A stretch of DNA of 64,000 bases from VYFG01 sp965204165 (GTDB taxonomy: Bacteria > Pseudomonadota > Gammaproteobacteria > Arenicellales > Poriferihabitantaceae): the NCBI GenBank assembly GCA_965204165.1, contig OZ241969.1, forward strand, positions 2,604,001 through 2,668,000. The letters run 5' to 3'. Shown here piece by piece: positions 1 through 7,989 of this stretch. Position 1 is the first letter of the stretch; the number at the start of each line of letters is the position of its first letter. The notes beneath the pieces were generated by a model. The model had not been told where the DNA came from. It saw only the letters and a program-made list of their open reading frames with translations, and ran no database searches. The position numbers and the translations under genes are program-made.

Positions 1-3000
1 GACCGTGACAACGTGCTCCATACCGGCCAGAGAGGGAACATCAATATGGGCCCCACCGGTCTCCTTTGGGTTTCATCTCAGAAGCGTCTGTATTTTGCGA
101 TGAAGACCGTCTGCGGTCTGTCGAACGTCAAGCCGGCGTTGCCCAGCCCGTTCGAGACGGTCATCACGGTGACGGCGACCGACCCCACGGGTGCGGCCGG
201 GCACGTTGATATCCCCATAACCACGACTTTCAGCGGTTGCCATTCGCTCTCAAGCGCCACGGTAACCGACAGGACCCTGACGCTGACCTACGATCAGGCG
301 TTGCCGGACGGCTGGTCGCCGGCCGCCGATGAATTCGAGGTGAAGGTGGCCGGGAATGTCGTGCCCCTGGTGGACACCGACGACGCGGTATCGGTAAGCG
401 GCAGCACGGTCACCCTGACCCTGGCCGAGGCGGTGGGCGCCGGGCAGGACGTCAAGGCGAGCCACACCCCGGGGGACAACCCGAGCACGGTGGGCTTCAC
501 CGACCAGGCGGTGACCGTCAATTCGGCCAACCGCGCCCCGACGGTGACGCCCAAAAACCCCTATAACGCCCCGCTCGGCTTTCCCGTGTACGTCCCGGTG
601 GAGGATGCGGATGACGATCGCTTCCCCGCTGACCATCCCACGGCCGCCGGCCTGAAGCTGCACGTCACCTGGACGACGGACCGCCCGGATGTGCTCAACG
701 CCGAGGCGGAGAACATCGGGTATCTCGACGGCACGGGCAGTTTCTACCTGCAGATGCCCGGGGAGTGCGAACTGGCGAAAGTCGATCCGCCGCTGCCGAC
801 CCCCCTGTTCGAGACGACCGTGGAGATCGAGGCGATGGACCCCACCGGCGCGGTGGCGCGGGGGACGGTCCTGGCGAAGACGGCGTGGGACGGGGGGGAT
901 GAATGCCCCGAGTTTGCGGCCGCGGTGACGAACGGGAATGAACTGACGCTGTCATTCAGCCGGGACCTGGATGAGGCCTCGACGCCGTCGAAAGACCGTT
1001 TCACGGTGAAGTCGGACGGAACCGAAGTGGCCCTGGCGAATCCGGATCCGGGGGCGGACCCGCCGGTCGTGCCGGTATTGGTGAGCGGCAACACGGTCGT
1101 CCTGACCCTGGCCAAGGAAATATCCGCCGGCAGGCGGGTGACGGTGAGCTACAGGCCGCCGAACTTCGGCGGGATCCAGGACGCCGGCGCCGGCGCGTAC
1201 GCCGCGGCGGGATTCACGGATGAGCCGGTGGTCAACGTCAGCGGAGACACGAGGTCGCCCGTGCTGCGGGGCGCGTGGGTGGAGGGCACGACGCTGACGC
1301 TGGTCTATGACGAGACCCTGCACCCGCTCCGCAAGACGGGTCCGGATTGGTATCAGGTCACGGAGGTCCCCGAACCGGGCACCAACGCCCGTCCCATCGA
1401 CGTCACCGGGAACGAGGTGGACGGCAAGCGGGTCGTCCTGACCCTGGACACCGCAGTGAAACCGGAACTGGAGTTGCGGCTGACCTACACGGTGCCCCCG
1501 GGCGACCGCATTAACCGGATCCAGGACCTCGCGGGCAATCTCGCGGCTACCTTCGGTATCGGTAATGACAAGCTGATCGTAAGACACGGTCCGCCCCCGC
1601 CCGAGAGCCCGGTCACGCCGCCATCCGGCGGCGGTGGACCCGTCGGCGGCGGATCGCCGGGTGACACGGCGCCGGACTTCGGCACGGCGACAGTGGCATC
1701 TCTGACGCTGGCCCGGGGCGAGGCGATGGACCCGGTGGTGCTGCCGGCGGCGACGGGGGGCGACGGGGAACTGACCTACACCCTGGCGTCGGCACCGGCG
1801 GGCCTTGCGGGCCTGTCCTTCAACGCGGCCACGCGCCGGCTGTCGGGGACGCCGGATACCGCGGGAGAGTACGAATTCACCTACACGGTCCATGACGCGG
1901 ACGCCAACCGGGCGGATACGGACGCGGCGGTGCTGACCTTTACCGTGACGGTGGAGGATCCGCGCACGGCGCAGGTGCGGCAGTCGGTGCGCCGCACCCT
2001 GGCGGCGGTGGCGCGGCGTTCGCTGACGAGCGCGCTGGACAACATCGGGGCGCGGTTCGCGGCCTCGGTGCCGGCGAGCGGGCTGACGCTGGCGGGTCAT
2101 GCGGTGCCCCTCGGCACGGCTGCCGGAACCGGTTTGACCGACATGAATGAGGGACAGTTCTGCTTACCGGGTTCATCCGGTTCATCAGGTTTACCGGGTG
2201 CGACGGACGGCTTCGGAGCGGCCCAAGAAAACTGCGCCTTCGTCACGCGGGGCATGACGGGGGAGGAACTCCTGCACGCGAGCGCCTTCACCCTGTCCCT
2301 CGGCGCGGCCGGTGGTGCTGAAAATACCGGAAATACCGGAACGGGTGCGCCATCGGCGCCGCAGTGGGCGGTCTGGGGCCGTGGGGACCTCGGGACGTTC
2401 GCCGGACGCCCCGAACCCGGGATGGGCTACGAGGGCGAACTTCGGACGGGCTGGCTCGGCGTGGATGCCCGGTCCGGCGCCTGGGTGGCGGGTCTTGCGC
2501 TCAGCCACGGTACCGGGGAGGCGGACTACGACTTCGCGGCCGGCGGGGTGTCCGGCCAGGGCCGCCTGGAGACGTCCCTGACCGCGCTGTACCCCTACGG
2601 ACGCTGGACCCTGTCCGAGGGCCTGGAGCTGCGGGGCGTGCTGGGCGCCGGGAGCGGCGAGGCCCGGCACCGTCTGGACGGCGACGCGGGCGAGAGGAGT
2701 GACCTCTCGATGTGGATGGGGTCGCTGGGCCTTCGCCGGGAGTTTCCGTCCCTCGGGGAGATCGACCTGGCGGCGCGGGCGGACGCGAGCCTGGCGCGGA
2801 TGGAGACCGATGACGGACCGGCGCATATCGCCAATCTCTCCGCGGACAGCTGGCGTCTGCGCGCGGGATTGGAGGCCTCGCGGCGGTTCGCGCTGGACGG
2901 AGACGCCGCGCTGGAGCCCTTCGTGGAGGCGGCGGCGCGGCGGGACGGGGGTGACGGCCTGGAGGGGACCGGGCTGGAGATCGCGGGGGGACTCCGCTAC

Positions 3001-3489
3001 ACGGCGCCCCGGCTGCACGTGGAGATGCGGGGCCGCTGGCTGGCGTCGCACTCGGAGGAGGGCGCGGAGGAAAGCGGTGTGAGCGTGACCGCGCGGCTGG
3101 GCCCCGGGGCACAGGGCCGGGGCCTGTCGCTGTCGCTGAGTCCGCGCTGGGGCGCGGGCACGGGGGGCGCGGAGGCGCTGTGGCGTGACGAGTTGCCGGG
3201 TCCGGCCGGGACCGGGGGTACGGCTGCGATGGACGCGCGCATCGGCTACGGGTTCTCCTGGGCGCCCTATGGGCTGGACGGATGGAACGGACTGCTGACG
3301 CCGTTCGCCGAGACGGGTATTTCCGGCCTGTCCGGAAAATCCGGTGAGGACAGCCGGCGTCTCCGTCTCGGGGCCCGGTTCGAGGCGTCGCGGATGAACC
3401 TCGGGGTGGAGCTTGCGGGTGAGCGCCGGGAGAACGGGACGAATGAACCCGAGCACGCGCTCCGGCTGGATCTCGGGCTGCGGTTCTGA
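1..3489 (+). CDS. Autotransporter with Ig-like repeats, 5' end outside window
   Basis: This is the 3' part of a large surface protein. The frame is open to the window edge, and the first visible residues match the middle of the later repeat near 690-960 (DR.DVL..., then PLPSPFET or PLPTPLFET, then DPTGA), so the true start lies upstream. About four SwmB-type Ig-like repeats occupy roughly the first 525 residues, each with a strand such as TLTLTYDQAL or ELTLSFSRDL. A Pro/Gly linker follows, then a putative-Ig/cadherin-like domain (about 555-655) and a C-terminal autotransporter beta-barrel (about 800-1158) that begins at QWAVWGRGDLG and ends in LGLRF with the expected terminal Phe. The barrel should insert in the outer membrane and display the Ig-like passenger. 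No protease or beta-helix passenger is visible. The lipoprotein gene follows 15 nt downstream. Confidence 0.88.
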   Translation, partial: DRDNVLHTGQRGNINMGPTGLLWVSSQKRLYFAMKTVCGLSNVKPALPSPFETVITVTATDPTGAAGHVDIPITTTFSGCHSLSSATVTDRTLTLTYDQALPDGWSPAADEFEVKVAGNVVPLVDTDDAVSVSGSTVTLTLAEAVGAGQDVKASHTPGDNPSTVGFTDQAVTVNSANRAPTVTPKNPYNAPLGFPVYVPVEDADDDRFPADHPTAAGLKLHVTWTTDRPDVLNAEAENIGYLDGTGSFYLQMPGECELAKVDPPLPTPLFETTVEIEAMDPTGAVARGTVLAKTAWDGGDECPEFAAAVTNGNELTLSFSRDLDEASTPSKDRFTVKSDGTEVALANPDPGADPPVVPVLVSGNTVVLTLAKEISAGRRVTVSYRPPNFGGIQDAGAGAYAAAGFTDEPVVNVSGDTRSPVLRGAWVEGTTLTLVYDETLHPLRKTGPDWYQVTEVPEPGTNARPIDVTGNEVDGKRVVLTLDTAVKPELELRLTYTVPPGDRINRIQDLAGNLAATFGIGNDKLIVRHGPPPPESPVTPPSGGGGPVGGGSPGDTAPDFGTATVASLTLARGEAMDPVVLPAATGGDGELTYTLASAPAGLAGLSFNAATRRLSGTPDTAGEYEFTYTVHDADANRADTDAAVLTFTVTVEDPRTAQVRQSVRRTLAAVARRSLTSALDNIGARFAASVPASGLTLAGHAVPLGTAAGTGLTDMNEGQFCLPGSSGSSGLPGATDGFGAAQENCAFVTRGMTGEELLHASAFTLSLGAAGGAENTGNTGTGAPSAPQWAVWGRGDLGTFAGRPEPGMGYEGELRTGWLGVDARSGAWVAGLALSHGTGEADYDFAAGGVSGQGRLETSLTALYPYGRWTLSEGLELRGVLGAGSGEARHRLDGDAGERSDLSMWMGSLGLRREFPSLGEIDLAARADASLARMETDDGPAHIANLSADSWRLRAGLEASRRFALDGDAALEPFVEAAARRDGGDGLEGTGLEIAGGLRYTAPRLHVEMRGRWLASHSEEGAEESGVSVTARLGPGAQGRGLSLSLSPRWGAGTGGAEALWRDELPGPAGTGGTAAMDARIGYGFSWAPYGLDGWNGLLTPFAETGISGLSGKSGEDSRRLRLGARFEASRMNLGVELAGERRENGTNEPEHALRLDLGLRF

Positions 3490-3504
3490 GACGGGAGATG
3501 ACCG

Positions 3505-4533
3505 ATGAAACAGCCTGATGAAACCTTGATGAAAGCATCCCCGATGAAATCTCCGAGACAGAAAAGACTGAAGAAACAGAAAAAATCTGCAATGAACACA
3601 CGCCTGCCACTGACCGCGGCCCTCCTGGCCGCCACCCTGACCCTCGGCGCCTGCGGCGGCGGCGGAGGCGGGGGAGGAGGAGGCTCCGGCGGTTCGCCGC
3701 CCTCGTCGGGCCTGTCGGACTCCGCCGACCCGCGGGTGGCCCGGCTCGGCGGACTGCTGGAGCGCGCCGATACCCTGCGGATGTCCGGCCTGCACGGACG
3801 TTGGTCCCTCTCCGCCGCCGGGGGCGAGACGATCGAGGACACGTTCGACGAGGCCGTGTCCTGCGCGGGCGCGCGCTGCGTCGCGGCGGACGGCACCGCA
3901 ACCACGGTACGGGACCTGCTGGATCCCTCCGCCAATATCGACCCGGCCACGATCACAGCGGCGATCGGCACGCGGGGCGGGTTCGACACGGTGACGACCC
4001 GCGGCGGCTTCGATGTCAGGGAGACATTGCCCGGCCTATCCGTGTCCGTCTCGCCGGCGGTGACGGGCTACGGGTTCTGGGGAGAGCACGGATACGCGGC
4101 CCTGGCGCTCAGTACGGGCCCGGTCACGGCGGAGATCGAAGGGACGTCGTACAGCGGCGACTTCTCCATGGCCCAGGGGTACGTGGCGGGGGATGCCGCC
4201 GGCACCAACCCGTCGGGGACGGGGAGCGCGACCTGGACCGGCATCGCGGAGGCGAGCCCGGCGGATACCAACGAGCGGCTCATGGGCACCGCGAGGGTGA
4301 CCATCGCGGACCTGTCGCGGCCCCGGGTGGGGGTGGCCATCGAGGTGCCGGGCCATGCCATCGGCGCGCCGGGCTGGGCGGACATGCGGCTTGGCAATGG
4401 ACGCTTCACCTCCGGGACGGCCGGGAGGGACTACCTGGAAGGGGCCTTCCACGGTCCCGGGCATGAAGAAGCCTGGGGGGTGTTCGACACCGCGGACCAT
4501 GTGGGGGTGTTCGGGGCGAGGCGGATGCCGTAG
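3505..4533 (+). CDS. Surface lipoprotein with TbpB-like beta-barrel
   Basis: This is a predicted lipoprotein: an n-region, a hydrophobic stretch and lipobox LGAC followed by a run of ten glycines. The C-terminal part (GRDYLEGAFHGPGHEEAWG, then VGVFGARR) is the hallmark of the transferrin-binding-protein-B-like barrel seen in surface lipoproteins. The start is uncertain. ATG 3505 has a GGGAG Shine-Dalgarno but adds a lysine-rich 29-residue leader coded by GATGAAA/GAAACAG repeats. ATG 3592 gives a standard signal peptide (MNTRLPLTAALLAA) but lacks a clear Shine-Dalgarno. The gene sits between the autotransporter and a LuxR regulator, and a joint role at the cell surface is inferred. The ligand is unknown, and iron or transferrin binding should not be assumed. 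Confidence 0.8.
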   Translation: MKQPDETLMKASPMKSPRQKRLKKQKKSAMNTRLPLTAALLAATLTLGACGGGGGGGGGGSGGSPPSSGLSDSADPRVARLGGLLERADTLRMSGLHGRWSLSAAGGETIEDTFDEAVSCAGARCVAADGTATTVRDLLDPSANIDPATITAAIGTRGGFDTVTTRGGFDVRETLPGLSVSVSPAVTGYGFWGEHGYAALALSTGPVTAEIEGTSYSGDFSMAQGYVAGDAAGTNPSGTGSATWTGIAEASPADTNERLMGTARVTIADLSRPRVGVAIEVPGHAIGAPGWADMRLGNGRFTSGTAGRDYLEGAFHGPGHEEAWGVFDTADHVGVFGARRMP

Positions 4534-4570
4534 GCAGGCGGGATCGGCCGGCCCCGCAGGCCGGAAGGAA

Positions 4571-4617
4571 GAAACGGGAATAAACAGAAAGAAACCGAAA
4601 GAAACAGAAAGAAACAG
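4571..4617 (+). repeat. Purine-rich GAAACAG tandem repeat
   Basis: A short low-complexity tract between the lipoprotein and LuxR genes repeats AAACAGAAAG or AAACCGAAAG about four times. A related purine-rich tract lies just before the lipoprotein signal peptide (about 3560-3585). No coding role is seen. Confidence 0.6.
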
Positions 4618-4628
4618 GCAGGAAAAAC

Positions 4629-4709
4629 CCGGTGAAGGCCGGACCCATCGAAGACGCACGAAACAACAACTCCGGTGAATGCCGGACCCACTTGAGGACG
4701 CCCTATAAT
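4629..4709 (+). promoter_or_regulatory. Two dyad operators and a TATAAT box before the LuxR gene
   Basis: Two copies of a 19-bp element (4629-4647 and 4672-4690) differ at one base and start 43 bp apart. The second copy contains the perfect dyad TCCGG-N6-CCGGA (4671-4686). A consensus -10 hexamer, TATAAT, lies at 4704-4709, so the second dyad falls where the -35 box would be; no good -35 hexamer is present. This geometry suits an activator or autoregulator that replaces the -35 contact. The LuxR-type protein encoded just downstream is the obvious candidate, by inference only. Confidence 0.55.
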
Positions 4710-4737
4710 GAGAAGAAAATCCCGCCGGGAGGAGCTG

Positions 4738-5646
4738 ATGTACTCCTGGCACTGCCAGTACTATTTCCACTTCACCTGTACCCGCAAGGAGGTCCACGCG
4801 GGACTCCACCACCTGATCCAGGACCTCCAGGTGGACCACTTCGCCTGCTTCCTCATCCGGCTTTCCCACGACCGCTCCCCCATCCTCCGGCCCCCGGAGG
4901 CCTTCACCAGCTATCCCCGGGCATGGATCGAATCCTATATCAGGAGTGCAAGCTACCTCCCCGACCCGATCATCCACGAGGCCCGGTGGACCAACGAGCC
5001 CTTCTACTGGGGGCCGGGCCTGTTCCTGAAGCCCTACAGCCCCGGGCAGCGCCAGATCATCATAGATGCCGGGGAATACGGCATCCGCTACGGCCTGGCG
5101 ATCCCGGTGCATGGACCCACGGGCTCCTTCGGGGTGTTCATCCTGGCCCACCGGAACCTGGTGTGGCTGAAGAAGAGGACGGAGGGGGAATACGCCCGGC
5201 TGTACGCTGTCGCCTTCGACCTGCACGAATACATGCTGGACCGTGCGGTAGCGAAGGCGCGGCGGGTGGAGGATGTATTGGACCTGCGGAAACCGGAGCT
5301 GCTGAGGAAGCACGAGAGGGAGGTCCTTTACTGGACCCGGGAGGGTTATCCGGCGAAGGTGATCGGGCATATTCTGGGCCTGACGAAGAACACGGTGAAC
5401 CAGTACCTGAATGTTGCGAGGGAGAGGCTGGGCTGCAGGACGAAGTTCGAGGCGGCGGTGCGTGCGTCCCGGTTCGGGCTGCTGCTTGGGAGCCCGGACA
5501 GTTACAGGAGGAATCTCCGGCGGGATGCGTACCCGGAGGTGGATTACGATGACCGTTGGATCGAGGGGACGGTGATGGTGAACCGGGAGGGAAGGGCGGA
5601 GGAGCCGGAGCAGGAAAAGGAGGACGGGGAAGCTGGCGGGAAGTAG
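4738..5646 (+). CDS. LuxR-family quorum-sensing-type regulator (LuxR solo)
   Basis: The protein has an N-terminal autoinducer-binding domain and a C-terminal LuxR helix-turn-helix (HEREVLYWTREGYPAKVIG, then LGLTKNTVNQYL). Residues that line the acyl-homoserine-lactone pocket in the TraR/LuxR family are kept: W and Y in AWIESYI, DP in LPDP, W in PFYWG, and the G of YGLAIPVHG. ATG 4738 was chosen because a strong GGGAGGAG lies 3-10 nt upstream; ATG 4708 is in frame but overlaps the TATAAT box. A charged tail (EEPEQEKEDGEAGGK) follows the HTH. No luxI-type synthase is in the window, so it is a solo regulator here. It may control the adjacent surface genes and itself. Confidence 0.85.
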   Translation: MYSWHCQYYFHFTCTRKEVHAGLHHLIQDLQVDHFACFLIRLSHDRSPILRPPEAFTSYPRAWIESYIRSASYLPDPIIHEARWTNEPFYWGPGLFLKPYSPGQRQIIIDAGEYGIRYGLAIPVHGPTGSFGVFILAHRNLVWLKKRTEGEYARLYAVAFDLHEYMLDRAVAKARRVEDVLDLRKPELLRKHEREVLYWTREGYPAKVIGHILGLTKNTVNQYLNVARERLGCRTKFEAAVRASRFGLLLGSPDSYRRNLRRDAYPEVDYDDRWIEGTVMVNREGRAEEPEQEKEDGEAGGK

Positions 5647-6187
5647 GGCGGTGCGGCCTTCCGAATGCCCGGGAGGTTGACGTGGGATTCCGCCCCAGGG
5701 GAGTGATCGCGGTCTTCAAATAAAGGGAACCCGGAGAAGGTCTTCATGGCCACCCTGACCCGGGCGGTGGAGGTGTTTTCAGCGGTTACGAGAACCAGGT
5801 CCAGTCCGGTTATTGTGCGGCAGAAAATCCATCCTTCGCGGTGCACCTTCGCCAGGACAGTATGACTAGGTGGATATGGCGGACAGTGAGGGCGTGGAGA
5901 ATCCGTCGTCGGCATCCCGGAGCGGAAACGGTTCGGGAAATGTCCCCGTGCAGTCAGGCGTGCGTTTCCGAACCGGGGTCCAAGCCGCGGCTGAAATCCC
6001 TGCTTCGGGCAAGGGGCTGACGGATGGGCGCTACGGATATTCGGCCCGTTGCTTTCATATGAAATATAATCTGGTGTTCGGCATCGGCCCGTTGATTGCA
6101 AATAGCAGGAAAACAGAAGACGAACCGGAAATATTCCACACCACCACCACGCAGACACAATCCCGCCAATGCCGGGATTGGCCGGAA
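5647..6187. other. Intergenic stretch without a supported gene
   Basis: About 540 bases lie between the LuxR gene and the GPP34-like gene. Open frames here look like chance reading of GC-rich DNA. The frame of the next gene stays open upstream to about 5870, but that part encodes no recognisable domain. The only clear features are the palindrome and -10-like box at 6053-6070. Confidence 0.5.
6053..6070 (+). promoter_or_regulatory. Palindrome TTTCATATGAAA abutting TATAAT
   Basis: A perfect 12-bp palindrome (6053-6064) is followed directly by TATAAT (6065-6070), about 118 bp before the GPP34-like start codon. It could be a promoter with an operator in its spacer. No convincing -35 hexamer was found. 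Confidence 0.4.
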
Positions 6188-6919
6188 ATGACAATGACTC
6201 CTGCCACCGACATCCCCACGGTAACAGAAGAAATTCTGGTCCTTCTGCTGGATGACGAACGTGGAGTCCCGGTGCCGGTTCCGCGCAGCCACATGGCCTG
6301 CGTGTTCGCCGGGGCCGTCCTGATGGACCTGGCGTTCGTCAACCGGATTGACACGGACCTCGAGAGCCTGATGGTCATCGACCGGACGCCCACCGGAATT
6401 TTCATGCTCGATCACGCACTGGCGAAGATCGTCGCACGGAAGGAAACTGCCGACACGCGCGCCTGGATCCGGGTACTCTCATCGGAAGATGCCGCCATGA
6501 TCTCCGAACAGGCGCATATCAGGCTTGTCGAGCGTGGGATCCTGACGCTTCGGGAGGGCAGTTTTCGTGCGGCTTTCTGGCGCCCGCGCCGTGTTCCGGC
6601 CCGGCTGGAGACGGAATTTGCCTGGCCCTTTGGCCGGCGCCGTTACCGTGAGTCCATCGGCAGAATCAAGCTGCGTATCGGCAACATCCTGTTCTCCGAC
6701 GATATCCCGGACCCGCACGAGGTCGCGCTGATCGGCCTGGTTTCCGCCTGTGACCTGTTCGGCGAGATATACCCGGATCGGGATATCGGCCAGTTCCGCA
6801 CGAGGATCGACCAGCTGAGCAGGATGGACCTGATCGGCCGGGAGCTCGCGGGCATGATCACCGAAATCGGGCACGGCGTACAGGAGTCCCTTGCCGGGGC
6901 AGATTCCCGAACCGAATGA
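6188..6919 (+). CDS. GPP34/GOLPH3-family protein
   Basis: The sequence begins TVTEEILVLLLDDERG and continues with ALMDLAFVNRIDTDL, then LDHALAKIV and TRAWIRVLS. This is the conserved core of the GPP34 (Vps74/GOLPH3) family. Eukaryotic members bind phosphatidylinositol 4-phosphate on Golgi membranes; the role of bacterial members is not established. About 243 residues from ATG 6188 is near full domain length. Starts further upstream would only add low-complexity sequence outside the family, and ATG 6194 is also possible. The gene stands alone between two long intergenic stretches, so the context gives no function. Confidence 0.75.
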   Translation: MTMTPATDIPTVTEEILVLLLDDERGVPVPVPRSHMACVFAGAVLMDLAFVNRIDTDLESLMVIDRTPTGIFMLDHALAKIVARKETADTRAWIRVLSSEDAAMISEQAHIRLVERGILTLREGSFRAAFWRPRRVPARLETEFAWPFGRRRYRESIGRIKLRIGNILFSDDIPDPHEVALIGLVSACDLFGEIYPDRDIGQFRTRIDQLSRMDLIGRELAGMITEIGHGVQESLAGADSRTE

Positions 6920-7989
6920 AGGACCATGCTGGGAGCAATCGGGTGCCGGGCTTCGGCCCCGCAATTCCCACGCATGACGTCGGTACTCCTGAAATACGCG
7001 TAGGAGCGGCATAGCGGGGACCTAGGGGAAGCCTGCGGCGGAACGGGCGCCCGGATCCGGGTGGACCGGATGACCGACCCACCAGTCCCGGGCATTCCCG
7101 TGACTGGCCCAATTGCGCCGCCGCCATGTCTCCGCTCATGGAGTCGATGGGGCGGGTTTCGGCGCGTCGTTGGCATATTGAAATCGATATCCAAATTGGG
7201 CGAATCCGGCATTTCACAAACCGCCTCCATATTCGATATAAATACGGCTCGTCCTTGTTGCGGTAACGCTTAACGAAGAGGACGGAAGGAAGGGCACTGC
7301 AGGACAGCCGGTCACAGCTTGAGCGGGAAGGGTTGTTCAAGGTCCCTGAATGTAATGAAGGGGAGATTGGCCGATGAAAATGAAGATGGAGCAGACGATG
7401 GACCGGGCTCCGTTTCAACGTCTTGCAAGTCCGTGCGAGGTCCTCCATATCGCTCCTCCTCTTGTCGCACGGCCGGGAAAGCCCCCGCAGCAGCGCTTGA
7501 CAGCCGGAGAGACGGCGCTTTCCCCTACCGATCAGGCCCAGAGGTGGGCGGTTGCCTGTCGTGCGCTCCGGTATCCGGCGAGTGGATTCTGCCGGATTAC
7601 AGTTTTGTGACGAGAGATCGACAGGAAGTCATTTTCCGTTCGAGGGCATTGAGAAAATCCGGAGACTACCCTCGGGCGTAGCAGGAGGTCCAGCCTTGGA
7701 TGTCTGGGATAGCACTCCATCCGACATTCCATGAATTTGCCAGGTTACTGACCAGTTCATGGAGGGCACCGCCGGCTTCCGGGTCTTTTCCAGACACCAC
7801 TAAGGGATGCTCATCCGGCAGGCCATGATGTCCCATGTTCCCATGGGGACAGGGATCATGCCAGGATTAGGAAAGCAGCGCTCTGTAATCACGTATCCCT
7901 GCAGCAGCGTTTCTGCCAGAATCATGTCGCATCCAGGCGCATCCCTGCAGCCAGTGCCGACGCATCGTCCCCGAGATTCCGACAACGCC
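6920..7989. other. Long intergenic region, no gene supported
   Basis: About 1.07 kb holds only short overlapping open frames on both strands with no recognisable domain or good ribosome site. A small imperfect dyad (TGTCCC...GGGACA) lies at about 7829-7851. The region may be a decayed gene. No terminator with a T-run was seen. Confidence 0.5.

Noticed and set aside
2191..3795. Long minus-strand open frame (534 residues) opposite the autotransporter
   Set aside because: It is Arg/Pro/Gln-rich with no domain, and the plus strand encodes a clear beta-barrel. It reflects high GC.
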